This document shows, piece by piece, positions 1-7,451 of a DNA stretch of 24,875 nucleotides. A program made the translations under genes and the position numbers. Location: positions 1-24,875 of IMG/VR virus record IMGVR_UViG_3300043568_001129; one strand, 5' to 3'. The DNA is from a virus. The notes under the pieces are model-generated. The model worked only from the letters and a program-made list of their open reading frames with translations. It had not been told where the DNA came from and did not search any database. Every line of letters starts with the position of its first letter. Position 1 is the first letter of the stretch.

Positions 1-191
1 AGCCAGACCAATACGGGAACATTGCCAGCGCCAAGCAGGACTTAGGCAAGGAACGCCGACAAGCAGGCGAAAAAGCCCCGTATTGTGGAAATGGGAAATG
101 GCTTGAGACGCGGCAAGCACCAGCGGCGAAGCCAGCGCCACAGCCGAAGCACAGGGAGGATTTTGACAATGATCCAAGCATTCCGTTTTGA
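1..191 (+). CDS. Probable single-strand DNA-binding protein, C-terminal part (5' end outside window)
   Basis: An open frame enters the window (first full codon at 3) and ends at TGA 189-191. The 62 visible residues include a flexible Pro/Ala/Gln-rich stretch (APAAKPAPQPK-like) and end in the acidic, hydrophobic tip DFDNDPSIPF. That tip is the hallmark of bacterial and phage SSB proteins, where it recruits replication and repair partners. The OB-fold lies outside the window, so the family assignment rests on the tail alone. The helicase gene starts 14 bases after the stop, which fits a replication operon. Another phage ssDNA-binding family with a similar tail is possible. Confidence 0.6.
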   Translation, partial: PDQYGNIASAKQDLGKERRQAGEKAPYCGNGKWLETRQAPAAKPAPQPKHREDFDNDPSIPF

Positions 192-205
192 CCAACCGAT
201 AAGCC

Positions 206-1318
206 ATGGCCAAGCCTAAATCATTGAGAGAATACCAGTTTTCAATTGTTGACGAAACAATAAAGGCGCTTCAAATACACTCTCGCGTCGTCGTGGCATG
301 CCCAACCGGATCGGGCAAAACTGTGATTGCTATCCACGGACTACTTCCGAATCTGATAGGAAAGACAGCATGGGTGACGCACCGGAAGGAGCTAGCGAAG
401 CAAGCCCGTGAATATGGGCAAAACCTGGACGTGTTCATGGCACAAGGGGAAATCACTGGCGAATATGATACGATCATCATTGACGAGGGACACCACGTCT
501 GCGCCGCTCAGTATCGCAAAATACTTGCTGGCTACCCCTCCGCTAAAATCATTGCGCTGACCGCAACACCCTACCGGCTCGACGGAGTTGGTCTTGGATC
601 GTGTGGATTCTCTCGGATCATCCATGGTCCCGATACCTACGACCTGACTGAAGACGGAACACTTTGCCGCGCTCGGGTCTATATCCCTCGCTCGGAGCAC
701 ACAGCGGCATGGTCGCCGGATGCCGCCGCAAGGAGGATTACCCAAACATCATTCAAGAAAGGAATCGTCTTCTGCCGATCAGTGCGAGAAGCGCAAGAAC
801 TGGCGCAACTTCTGACGGATGCTGGAATCAATGCCGCAAGCATCGACGGCGCAACCGACCCGAAAAAACGGGCGAAACTTTTCCGCAGCTTCGCCAAGGG
901 CAAGCTCAAGATCATGTGCAATCACACTATCTTCACGGAAGGCGTGGACGTGCCAAATGTGGATCTGGTGGTCTTGAATCGCCACACACTGAGCCGATGC
1001 CTCTGGAAACAGATGATAGGTCGCGGAACACGGAATGCTCCGGGCAAGAAAGAATGCACGGTGCTAGACCTCGCAGGGAACGGCGTGCTGCATGGCTCAA
1101 TCTACGACCGGGAAATCTATGATCTGAACGGCAAGGTGGAATCCACCGAATACCGAACACTCACGCAAACGCCAACCTCAGACGAGGCGCAAAAATACGA
1201 ACACAACGAAGGAGAGGAACTAAAAGAATGGAAGCCACAGCCGAAGCCAATCATGCTAATCGAGAGCTTACATCGACTGAAATCCAAATCGCCATTGCAC
1301 AGATTCAGGACCGCTTGA
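206..1318 (+). CDS. SF2 (DEAD/DEAH-type) DNA helicase
   Basis: This 370-residue protein has the full set of superfamily 2 helicase motifs. There is a Q-like RxYQ near residue 8, Walker A CPTGSGKT at about 32-39, motif II DEGH at 93-96, motif III TATP at 119-122, motif V TEGVDVPN near 244-251 and motif VI QMIGRGTR at 269-276. It should be an ATP-driven helicase or translocase used in phage replication or recombination, like other short phage 'DEAD-box' helicases. Only about 90 residues follow motif VI, so there is no obvious accessory domain. The ATG at 206 has no clear Shine-Dalgarno sequence. It lies just after the SSB-like gene and overlaps the next gene. The family call is firm; the exact role is inferred. 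Confidence 0.9.
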   Translation: MAKPKSLREYQFSIVDETIKALQIHSRVVVACPTGSGKTVIAIHGLLPNLIGKTAWVTHRKELAKQAREYGQNLDVFMAQGEITGEYDTIIIDEGHHVCAAQYRKILAGYPSAKIIALTATPYRLDGVGLGSCGFSRIIHGPDTYDLTEDGTLCRARVYIPRSEHTAAWSPDAAARRITQTSFKKGIVFCRSVREAQELAQLLTDAGINAASIDGATDPKKRAKLFRSFAKGKLKIMCNHTIFTEGVDVPNVDLVVLNRHTLSRCLWKQMIGRGTRNAPGKKECTVLDLAGNGVLHGSIYDREIYDLNGKVESTEYRTLTQTPTSDEAQKYEHNEGEELKEWKPQPKPIMLIESLHRLKSKSPLHRFRTA

Positions 1319-1743
1319 TGCGTGTCGCTAAAGCACAAAGCGAGCTTGCGGAGATCACCGAAGGCGATGACGAAAAGGAGTTCGAGGCAAAGCTGCGGAC
1401 GAAATACGACATTCCCGAAGGGGTGTATTTGTTTTTTTGGGGCGTGGACTCCGCGCTGACAAAGGACGACGCTAAAACCTGCAAACCTCACCTCGCGGCC
1501 TTCGTCAAAGGCAAGCTGACGCAACACGGAATGTGGGATTTGATCTTCTACTTTGAAGAGTGTGCCGAATGTGATTACGGCTGGATAATGGTAGAGCGTC
1601 CGATGGGCTTCTACGGTCAGCCAAGCGACAACGATATGGATGATGTGCGCCGGGAAATCGAATCCATTGGCACGCGCTCACGCTCGAAAAATACGAAACT
1701 GCCAGCGATTGCAGGCGTATTTTCTCCTGAGTCATCTGGTTGA
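1228..1743 (+). CDS. Unknown protein overlapping the helicase 3' end
   Basis: The product is 171 residues and was not recognised. The N-terminal 45 residues are helical and charged, a likely coiled coil. The middle is richer in aromatic residues and contains a Cys pair (EECAECDYGW). The start is ambiguous. ATG 1228 has one of the best ribosome sites in the window (GGAGAGGA about 8 nt upstream) but places 91 bases inside the helicase gene in another frame. ATG 1318 overlaps the helicase stop as TGATG, a normal translational coupling, with only a weak AGGA, and would give 141 residues. The strong Shine-Dalgarno sequence and coherent helical N-terminus favour 1228. Confidence 0.65.
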   Translation: MEATAEANHANRELTSTEIQIAIAQIQDRLMRVAKAQSELAEITEGDDEKEFEAKLRTKYDIPEGVYLFFWGVDSALTKDDAKTCKPHLAAFVKGKLTQHGMWDLIFYFEECAECDYGWIMVERPMGFYGQPSDNDMDDVRREIESIGTRSRSKNTKLPAIAGVFSPESSG

Positions 1744-1767
1744 AAATTAAGAGCTTACCGAATAGGC

Positions 1768-1798
1768 TTGACATAAAACTAGGCGAGGTAGCTAAAAT
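1768..1798 (+). promoter_or_regulatory. Candidate promoter in the post-helicase gap
   Basis: A perfect TTGACA at 1768-1773 is followed 19 nt later by TAAAAT at 1793-1798, close to the sigma-70 consensus but with a long spacer. It lies in a non-coding gap and would fire about 70 nt ahead of the terminator at 1868, so a short untranslated RNA is possible. This rests on pattern match only. Confidence 0.3.
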
Positions 1799-1867
1799 GG
1801 AGGCGGAGAAGCCAGCACGACGCAGAACCGCTGAGAACCGCATTGACAAACCGACAGTCCCTTTCAA

Positions 1868-1899
1868 CCTCGCAGGCTTAGGCTTGCGGGGTTTTTCTT
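1868..1899 (+). terminator. Rho-independent terminator
   Basis: CCTCGCAGG and CTTGCGGGG form a 9-bp stem (two G-T pairs) around a 6-nt loop CTTAGG. The stem is followed directly by a T-rich run (GTTTTTCTTT). It would end transcription from the SSB/helicase operon, or from the candidate promoter at 1768. It is the only hairpin in the window with a proper T tract. Confidence 0.75.
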
Positions 1900-1925
1900 T
1901 CCCCGCTTGACAAACCGCAACCAAT

Positions 1926-1937
1926 TTGCAATTGCAA
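1926..1937. promoter_or_regulatory. Perfect 12-bp palindrome before a small gene
   Basis: TTGCAATTGCAA is a perfect palindrome ending 4 nt before the ATG at 1942. A TTGACA lies at 1907-1912. The position is right for an operator over a promoter or start site. The half-site TTGCAA resembles TTGCGA in the inverted repeat beside the HTH gene (21183-21188), so the same repressor could bind here; that link is speculative. Confidence 0.3.
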
Positions 1938-1941
1938 GGGC

Positions 1942-2127
1942 ATGACAATTGCGCGAAGGCCATACGCTAGGCGAGACTCAGGTGAAATGACACGGGATCA
2001 AAAACGCGAGCGAACGCAAAAGCATCAGGCCCGGATGATCGACGAAATGAAAAAGGCTTGTGACGCCCGGCTTAGAAAAGCAGGAGCAGACACAGCATGC
2101 AGTCGGTCAATCATCGTCAAGGGGTAA
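1942..2127 (+). CDS. Small basic protein of unknown function
   Basis: This is a 61-residue protein rich in Arg, Lys and Gln, with a predicted helical core (MTRDQKRERTQKHQ-like) and no recognised domain. ATG 1942 has AAGGG 3-4 nt upstream, which is close; ATG 1987 in the same frame would give 46 residues. It is the first gene after the terminator and sits beneath a TTGACA and a palindrome, so it may begin a new transcription unit leading into the packaging genes. Many phages carry small DNA-binding or HNH genes at this spot, but no such motif is visible here. Confidence 0.5.
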   Translation: MTIARRPYARRDSGEMTRDQKRERTQKHQARMIDEMKKACDARLRKAGADTACSRSIIVKG

Positions 2128-2131
2128 CGCG

Positions 2132-2284
2132 ATGACGATTTTCCGGCTACGTAGGGCAATCGAGACATGGCAAGCATTGAGAGCCAACGAGTTACGCACC
2201 CCCGTATGGGAACCCTACGTAGATTTACGATGCTTTAGGCGCTGCGTCGGCCGTGCAATCTTTATGCAACAAACTTGCAACTAG
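2132..2284 (+). CDS. Small protein of unknown function
   Basis: ATG 2132 is preceded by AAGGGG at 2119-2124, a good Shine-Dalgarno sequence at about 7 nt spacing, and starts 4 nt after the previous stop. The product has 50 residues, is basic and contains several aromatics (ETWQALRANE, VWEPYVDLRCF). No domain was recognised. The frame is open further upstream, but the ribosome site supports this start. The gene ends 10 nt before the small terminase gene. Confidence 0.5.
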   Translation: MTIFRLRRAIETWQALRANELRTPVWEPYVDLRCFRRCVGRAIFMQQTCN

Positions 2285-2294
2285 GGACCAAGCC

Positions 2295-2801
2295 ATGCCA
2301 AGAACCACAATAGCCGACGCCTGCCGGGAAAGAGGCATTGACCGAAAGGATTGGGACGAAGCCAAGCGCCAAGGAATCGACCCATGGAACCGCCCGGAAA
2401 TGGACGCATGGCTGGGTTCTCGCCGCCATCGAATCGCGCCGGGAGCCACGATAACCGATCCATCCGCCGCATCCGCTCAAAGCCTAGAGGAGATGGAGCA
2501 CGCGATCCGTTCTGCTAAAGACATCGACACGGTTAAAATCCTCAAGGAAAAGGTTCTCGCCCTAAAAGGCATCGTTGCTGTCCAACAAGAAACCCGCGAG
2601 CTTGTCCCGGCTGGCGAGGTCCGGCAATCTATTACAAAAGTCGTCGCCGCTGCTCGTGGTGAAATCCTCAAGCTGTCGGCAGACCTTCCACCTCGATTGG
2701 AGGGATTGTCAGCCGCTAAAATGCAGCCGCTCATCCGGGAATCGGTGATCGAAGTCCTCACCCGCCTTGCCGACGAAACATCCACGCTTTACGCAGAATG
2801 A
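2295..2801 (+). CDS. Putative terminase small subunit (Nu1-like)
   Basis: The product is 168 residues from ATG 2295. An ATG at 2253 in frame would add 14 residues but lacks support. The N-terminus (TTIADACRERGIDRKDWDEAK) looks like a helix-turn-helix, and the rest is helical with a long charged stretch ending in a C-terminal helix. Small terminase subunits recognise the packaging site and deliver DNA to the large subunit. The assignment rests mainly on size, the HTH-like start and the ATGA overlap with the large terminase gene. Sequence conservation in this family is low. Confidence 0.6.
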   Translation: MPRTTIADACRERGIDRKDWDEAKRQGIDPWNRPEMDAWLGSRRHRIAPGATITDPSAASAQSLEEMEHAIRSAKDIDTVKILKEKVLALKGIVAVQQETRELVPAGEVRQSITKVVAAARGEILKLSADLPPRLEGLSAAKMQPLIRESVIEVLTRLADETSTLYAE

Positions 2802-4546
2802 TTCCCGCCGTCGTCAAAGGCGCATGCCTAGGATGGAAACCTCCAACCACGCTAAAGCCGTGGGAGTGGGCGGCGAAGAACGTAAAGATTTCCAACTCAG
2901 AGCGATCAAGCAAATACGACCCGGAGCAAACTCCATGGTGGAAAGCGCCGATGGAATGCGCTGCCGATGCCGAGACGCGCGAGGTAGTGGTTCTAGCGCC
3001 AACCGGAAGCGGCAAATCCACGCTTGCGGAAGCGTTGATTCCCTACGTTGTCAGCGAAGATCCGGGGCCGTTTCTTTACGCTTCCCAAACTGACGAGGAC
3101 GCGAAGTTCTGGGCGGAAACCCGACTCCAACCCGCGCTCAAATCATGCGCTGCCATTGCTGATTTATGGCCAGAAGATCGCCACAAATCACGCAAGCTAG
3201 ACATCATTTTTCCCCACATGCCGCTCATTATGGGTGGCGCGAACGGGTCAAATTTCCAAGAGAAGTCAATGCGATGGCTTTACGGGGACGAGGTCTGGAA
3301 ATGGAAAGCCGGGTTGATCCGTGAGTTTCTCGCCCGCCATCACGACCGATGGAATCGAAAGGTTTTTCTAGTATCGCAAGGCGGATTTGCGGATGGAGAG
3401 TTTGAGGGCGAGTGGAAGAAAACCGACATGGCGGATTTCGCTTGGCGGTGCGATTGCGGGCATGAGCAAGCCTACGATTTCGAGGCGCTAAGATTCGATA
3501 CAATCCCCCGCGAAGACGGAACGATTGACGAGCAGGCGACTGCCGACACCGCCCGCATGGAGTGCAAAATCTGCCGCAAAGCCTATGCCGACACGCCATC
3601 GAATCGCCGGAAGCTGGCGACTTCCAATCTCGGCAATGGCCACGGCGGGTATATCGCCACCACGGAAAGCGGCCTGCGCGGGTATCGCGGATTCCATATC
3701 GACGCCCTCGCAGTCTGGTGGGTTCCATGGTCAAGCGAAGTCCTTGGATGGCTGGAATCTGTCCGCGCATTGAAGCAGGGTATTGTCGATAAACGCCGCC
3801 AGTGGTGGCAAAAACGCCGCGCTAAATTCTGGGCTGATCACATGAGCGATGACGCCATGCCCATTTCGCGCGCCGACTTCACGAAAGCCGATTGCGAATC
3901 CGCCGAGCGTTTCGACTGGGAAAAGGAAAGGTTTATGACAATCGACGCCGGGGGAAATCACTTCTGGCACATGGTTTGCGCATGGGGTGATGGCGGGAAA
4001 GCCCGGATTCTTTCGGAGGGTTACGTTCCGAGCGACGGCAAAGACGAAAAAGCATTGGAGGACTTGCGGAAAAAATACGGAGTAGAACCCGGAAAAACCA
4101 TCATCGACATCGGATTTGACCAAGACCGCATACTTGACCTATGCGTGAAACACGGATGGACGGGCATCAAGGGCGATGGCGTGCGGACGGATTGGGAACA
4201 CGTTGACCGAACTGGAAACAAAGTCCGCCGCCTTTACTCGAAAACGCAACGCCAGAAAGCAAAGTCAGGCGGGATTGCTAAGTGGTTTTGGCTGGCGACC
4301 AACCCCGTTAAAGACATCGCGCACAGGCTCATTACCTGCCAAGGCGGTGAGCTAGAAGTTCCCGGCGACGTGTCAAAGGCTTTCGAGGCACACATGAAAT
4401 CCGAACGGCGGGAGGTGGTAAAGCACGCCAGAACCGGGCAGGAAACTCCGCTATGGATCACACGCAACCGCCAGAATCACTTGTGGGACTGCCTTGTTTA
4501 CCAAGTTGGATGCTCGCTAGTGTTTGAGCTTTTCGAAACGGATTGA
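2798..4546 (+). CDS. Terminase large subunit (lambda GpA family)
   Basis: This 582-residue protein is the DNA-packaging motor and nuclease. Walker A APTGSGKS lies at 67-74 and Walker B MRWLYGDE at 158-165, both typical of the GpA family. A metal-binding cysteine cluster (CDC then CKIC) follows in the middle. The C-terminal nuclease half has acidic motifs, including TIDAGG and IIDIGFDQD, that could hold the catalytic metals. The ATG overlaps the small-subunit stop (ATGA). The length is slightly under that of lambda gpA (641 residues). It is followed 37 nt later by the gpW-like gene, as in lambda. Confidence 0.93.
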   Translation: MIPAVVKGACLGWKPPTTLKPWEWAAKNVKISNSERSSKYDPEQTPWWKAPMECAADAETREVVVLAPTGSGKSTLAEALIPYVVSEDPGPFLYASQTDEDAKFWAETRLQPALKSCAAIADLWPEDRHKSRKLDIIFPHMPLIMGGANGSNFQEKSMRWLYGDEVWKWKAGLIREFLARHHDRWNRKVFLVSQGGFADGEFEGEWKKTDMADFAWRCDCGHEQAYDFEALRFDTIPREDGTIDEQATADTARMECKICRKAYADTPSNRRKLATSNLGNGHGGYIATTESGLRGYRGFHIDALAVWWVPWSSEVLGWLESVRALKQGIVDKRRQWWQKRRAKFWADHMSDDAMPISRADFTKADCESAERFDWEKERFMTIDAGGNHFWHMVCAWGDGGKARILSEGYVPSDGKDEKALEDLRKKYGVEPGKTIIDIGFDQDRILDLCVKHGWTGIKGDGVRTDWEHVDRTGNKVRRLYSKTQRQKAKSGGIAKWFWLATNPVKDIAHRLITCQGGELEVPGDVSKAFEAHMKSERREVVKHARTGQETPLWITRNRQNHLWDCLVYQVGCSLVFELFETD

Positions 4547-4549
4547 ATC

Positions 4550-4583
4550 TTGACATCCGCACCAAGCGCCCAATTCGGGGCGC
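4550..4583 (+). promoter_or_regulatory. Conserved upstream box, copy 1 (putative late promoter)
   Basis: TTGACATCCGC, 9 nt, CCAAT, 9 nt, then ATG 4584. The same arrangement, with identical spacing, occurs at 8783 and 14484. It starts 3 nt after the large terminase stop. The TTGACA matches a -35 element, but no good -10 hexamer is present, and a transcript would start at or very close to the ATG. There is no Shine-Dalgarno sequence. Confidence 0.6.
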
Positions 4584-4859
4584 ATGTCATTGTTTGCAAC
4601 GGCGCGATCCATTTACATCGCATTGAAGGATGACGAATCCGCCATGGCCACAATTGCCACGGAACGCGCTGCCCTTGCGCTATCGCTCGCAACCGACGCC
4701 AACGCATCAATGCGCATCACAAACGCCACAGTGAACGGCCAATCCTTTTCGGGTAGCGCCACAATGACCAATCAGGACCGCTTGCGGATGCTTGGTTTAA
4801 TCCTCAAAATGAACGAAGCGGGCGGCATTCCGGCTTCCGAATCCCACGCCATTTTCTAA
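4584..4859 (+). CDS. Head-tail joining protein, gpW-like
   Basis: The product is 91 residues and lies between the large terminase and the portal, the position of W in lambda. An N-terminal helical half (residues 1-43) is followed by a short beta hairpin (ITNATVNGQSFSGSATM) and a helix (DRLRMLGLILKM), matching the helix-hairpin-helix plan of gpW. gpW plugs the portal after packaging and provides the platform for tail attachment. ATG 4584 is set by the upstream box; ATG 4644 is a weaker alternative. The call rests on position and fold pattern, not on strong sequence identity. Confidence 0.7.
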   Translation: MSLFATARSIYIALKDDESAMATIATERAALALSLATDANASMRITNATVNGQSFSGSATMTNQDRLRMLGLILKMNEAGGIPASESHAIF

Positions 4860-4860
4860 C

Positions 4861-6372
4861 ATGATCCTAAACGAATTTGGCCAGCCTTACGCCTATGGAA
4901 ACAGGGTCGCGCATGCGGCAGATCGCTCGCGATTCCGTGGCCCGCAATTTGCCGTTAGGCGTGATGACATCGACAAGCTCATCCCGACTCACGACTGGAA
5001 TGTGCTTTGCTCGCTATCCGAGCGGCTTTACGTCAACTTTGGAATCCCAAAAGCTGTAATCAATCAACGGGCTTCATTCAGCGTGGGAGAGGCTTTCCTG
5101 CCAACTTACACAGGCGAATCAGACATGGACGACGGCAAAGCAATCGCCTCGTTCATGCGTAAATACTGGTTTCCGTCATGCACCGTCGAAGGCGGGGTGA
5201 TGGATTGGCACTCGCTGCTTGAACTAACTTCAATCACCGTGGATATTTACGGTGATGCGTTTTGGATGCTCATCAAAGGCGAGGATGGATTCCCGCGCAT
5301 TCAATGCTTGCCGCCGCATCGCGTGCGATCCGACAACTCAAAGGAAACAGTTGAGGGCGGGCCTTGGAATGGTTTCAAAATCTCGCGTGGAATCATCCGT
5401 TATGCCAGCGGAAGAATCGCCGCTTTCCGCGTGCAAATGGGTGATGATGCGTCTGTTTACACCGATGTTCCGGCATCGAATATGATCTACGGGTTCAACG
5501 TGCTATTCGCCAAGCAGGGCCGAGGATTGCCGCTTTTCACCCATGCCCTTGAGGATTTCAAAACCTCGCTTTGCTCAATCGACGATGAGCGCATCCGCCA
5601 ACAAATCGTTTCCCGCCTTCACCTTTCGATTCACAACGAGCTAGGGGGCCCGGACCTAGAGAACCCTCGAAACTCCATGAGCCAGCCTGATTCTAACGGC
5701 AACTCATTCGTTGCAACAGCGACTCCGGGCGGGATCATTTACATGACCGCAGGCGCGGGCGAGAAGATCGAGCAAATCAAGCACGAATCACCCGGCGCTC
5801 TTTACGAGTCATTCCAAGACCGACTCTTCAAGTCCGCGATTGTCGCCGCCGATTGGGTTTATTCGCTTGTTTGGAACTCTCCCGGCCAAGGAACGGCAGA
5901 GCGTGCGGAAATAATGAAGGCTCGCCGCGCCATCGTGAAACGCCAGAAACTGCTAGACTTTTTTGCCCGCCGTGCAATCTCGTGGGCGTATTCCGTTTTC
6001 CACGAAGAAAAGCGCGTTCCTTTGCTGGATCATCCGTTTTCGTGGTCATTTTCCCGTCCGCCCCGGCTATCTGTTGACGATGGGCGCGAATCAAAGATGG
6101 AGCTTGAAGAGTGGCGGGCAGGACTTCGCAACACCGACGAAATCACGGGAGCGCGAGGTCTTACCGACGATGAATTTCACGAACGCCGCGCCCGGATCAT
6201 CTGGATGCGGAAATACACCGCAAAGCGCGTTGCGGAAGAACTCAACAAAAAGCACGGGCAGGAAATCACCGTGGAAGACCGCGAAATGGCGATGCTAACG
6301 CCAAACGAAGTTGCCGGGCAGCAATCAACACAAACCGAAACCACTCAAGACGATGAAACTCCTAACGATTGA
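4861..6372 (+). CDS. Portal protein (lambda gpB family)
   Basis: This 503-residue protein follows the gpW-like gene by one base (TAACATG). It has the pattern of lambda-family portals. The N-terminal part contains an RLYVNFGIPKAVINQR helix, the middle has 'DAFWML', 'RIQCLPPHRV' and 'PLFTHALEDFK', and the C-terminal half has the 'YESFQDRLFKSAIVAADW' stem region and the 'GTAERAEIMKARRAI' segment. Twelve copies form the ring at one capsid vertex, through which DNA enters and to which the connector binds. The last 20 nt overlap the protease gene. Confidence 0.9.
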   Translation: MILNEFGQPYAYGNRVAHAADRSRFRGPQFAVRRDDIDKLIPTHDWNVLCSLSERLYVNFGIPKAVINQRASFSVGEAFLPTYTGESDMDDGKAIASFMRKYWFPSCTVEGGVMDWHSLLELTSITVDIYGDAFWMLIKGEDGFPRIQCLPPHRVRSDNSKETVEGGPWNGFKISRGIIRYASGRIAAFRVQMGDDASVYTDVPASNMIYGFNVLFAKQGRGLPLFTHALEDFKTSLCSIDDERIRQQIVSRLHLSIHNELGGPDLENPRNSMSQPDSNGNSFVATATPGGIIYMTAGAGEKIEQIKHESPGALYESFQDRLFKSAIVAADWVYSLVWNSPGQGTAERAEIMKARRAIVKRQKLLDFFARRAISWAYSVFHEEKRVPLLDHPFSWSFSRPPRLSVDDGRESKMELEEWRAGLRNTDEITGARGLTDDEFHERRARIIWMRKYTAKRVAEELNKKHGQEITVEDREMAMLTPNEVAGQQSTQTETTQDDETPND

Positions 6373-7432
6373 AAACCGGGCCGCGAAAGTTCGCCTAAAT
6401 GATGCCGTAACTCCATGGTCTGCCGACGATTTGATTGGCGACATTGAGCGGAGCTATGGAAACAAAGCGGTGGCAGAAAACATGACCGTTGGAGGCTTCA
6501 CGGCGTCCGCTGATGACGCGCTGGAAACCCTCGAAATTGAAATCAATTCGCCGGGCGGTAGCGTTCTTGATGGCTACCGAATTTACAACGCTTTGATGGG
6601 CATGCGTTCGCGCGGCGTGAAGGTTATCGCCACCGTCAACACCCTAGCCGCATCCATGGGCAGCGTCATTCTCATGGCGGCGGATGAGATCAAGATCGTC
6701 GAAGGCGGGCGGATTATGATCCATGAAGCCGCGCAAGTCATCGCTGGAAACGCTGCCGATCACGCCCGAGCCGCTAAGAATCTGGAAGAAATCAGTGAGG
6801 AAATCGCCGCCATTTATGCCAATCGCACCGGAGCCAAGCCAGAAGAAATGCGCGAACTCATGAAGGCTGAGACGTGGATGGGTGCGAAGGAGTCGGTTGA
6901 ACGCGGTTTTGCGGATTCGATTGTTAAATTCAACGCAAAAAATACGGTTGACATTGGCGGTGATTCCCCAACTCCAGGACGCATGAGCTTTCTAAGCGCA
7001 CTTTTCCCCGACAAGTCCGACGCCATCGCTAAACTCGAAAGCGAAGTTGCGGAAAACGCAACACTCCGCGAATCCCTCGCCACCGCGCAAGCGAAGATCG
7101 ACGACCTTCAAAACCTCGCTGGCGAAATCGCCGCGAAAGATTTGAAGATCACCGATTTAACGACCAAGGTTGATGATTTCACCGCCAAACTTGCCGAAAG
7201 GGATTCGACCATTGCCGAGCTAACCGAAAAATCCAAGGCGACTCAATCCGCCGTCGCTGCCGCCGCCGTTGCTGAAATGGCAACCGTTGGGCAAGAGAAG
7301 GCTTTTGAGATTAGCGGAAGCGCGAAGGACTCCAAGGAGGAAATCATCGCAAAGTTCCAAGCAATGCCCGCAGGCGAAGAACGCAGCGCATTTTTCCACC
7401 AACACAAATCAATCCTTTCCATCAAATCCTAA
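6353..7432 (+). CDS. ClpP-type prohead protease with C-terminal scaffold-like region
   Basis: The product is 359 residues from ATG 6353; an in-frame ATG at 6311 would overlap the portal by 62 nt. Residues 1-205 are a ClpP/S14-like serine protease. The INSPGG loop is at 64-69, the nucleophile Ser101 in AASMGS, and His124 in RIMIHEA. Residues about 211-359 are a long coiled coil rich in Ala, Glu, Lys and Thr, resembling a scaffolding protein. In lambda, gene C and nested Nu3 share this design: protease plus scaffold, with the scaffold also made alone. An internal ATG at 6983 (MSFLSALFPDKSD) fits that plan. The protein guides capsid assembly, then cleaves itself and the scaffold. Confidence 0.9.
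   Translation: MKLLTIENRAAKVRLNDAVTPWSADDLIGDIERSYGNKAVAENMTVGGFTASADDALETLEIEINSPGGSVLDGYRIYNALMGMRSRGVKVIATVNTLAASMGSVILMAADEIKIVEGGRIMIHEAAQVIAGNAADHARAAKNLEEISEEIAAIYANRTGAKPEEMRELMKAETWMGAKESVERGFADSIVKFNAKNTVDIGGDSPTPGRMSFLSALFPDKSDAIAKLESEVAENATLRESLATAQAKIDDLQNLAGEIAAKDLKITDLTTKVDDFTAKLAERDSTIAELTEKSKATQSAVAAAAVAEMATVGQEKAFEISGSAKDSKEEIIAKFQAMPAGEERSAFFHQHKSILSIKS
6983..7432 (+). CDS. Possible nested scaffold protein (internal start in the protease gene)
   Basis: ATG 6983 lies in frame within the protease gene, just where the protease domain ends and the coiled-coil part begins. AGGA at 6977-6980 lies 2-5 nt upstream, a short but usable ribosome site. The product would be 149 residues: a short hydrophobic start, a coiled coil from about residue 13 to 95 and a basic helical C-terminus, which in other scaffolds binds the capsid protein. 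Lambda Nu3 is made this way. It is inferred from position and composition. Confidence 0.4.
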   Translation: MSFLSALFPDKSDAIAKLESEVAENATLRESLATAQAKIDDLQNLAGEIAAKDLKITDLTTKVDDFTAKLAERDSTIAELTEKSKATQSAVAAAAVAEMATVGQEKAFEISGSAKDSKEEIIAKFQAMPAGEERSAFFHQHKSILSIKS

Positions 7433-7451
7433 CACTCACCACTAAACCACC

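Larger units (their letters stand above)
1744..1941. other. Non-coding gap (198 nt) between helicase region and small genes
   Basis: It holds the candidate promoter at 1768, a second TTGACA at 1842, the terminator at 1868-1899, a third TTGACA at 1907 and the palindrome at 1926. A 38-codon frame from ATG 1797 crosses the terminator and is not credible. This could be a compact switch between the replication and packaging genes, with a possible short RNA of about 90 nt. Confidence 0.5.

Noticed and set aside
1797-1910. 38-codon frame MEAEKPARRRR... in the gap after the helicase region
   Set aside because: It runs across the terminator hairpin, lacks a ribosome site, and its TAAAAT fits a promoter better than a start.
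3228-3770. 180-residue minus-strand frame opposite the large terminase
   Set aside because: Arg-rich shadow of a well-supported gene; no domain and no ribosome site.
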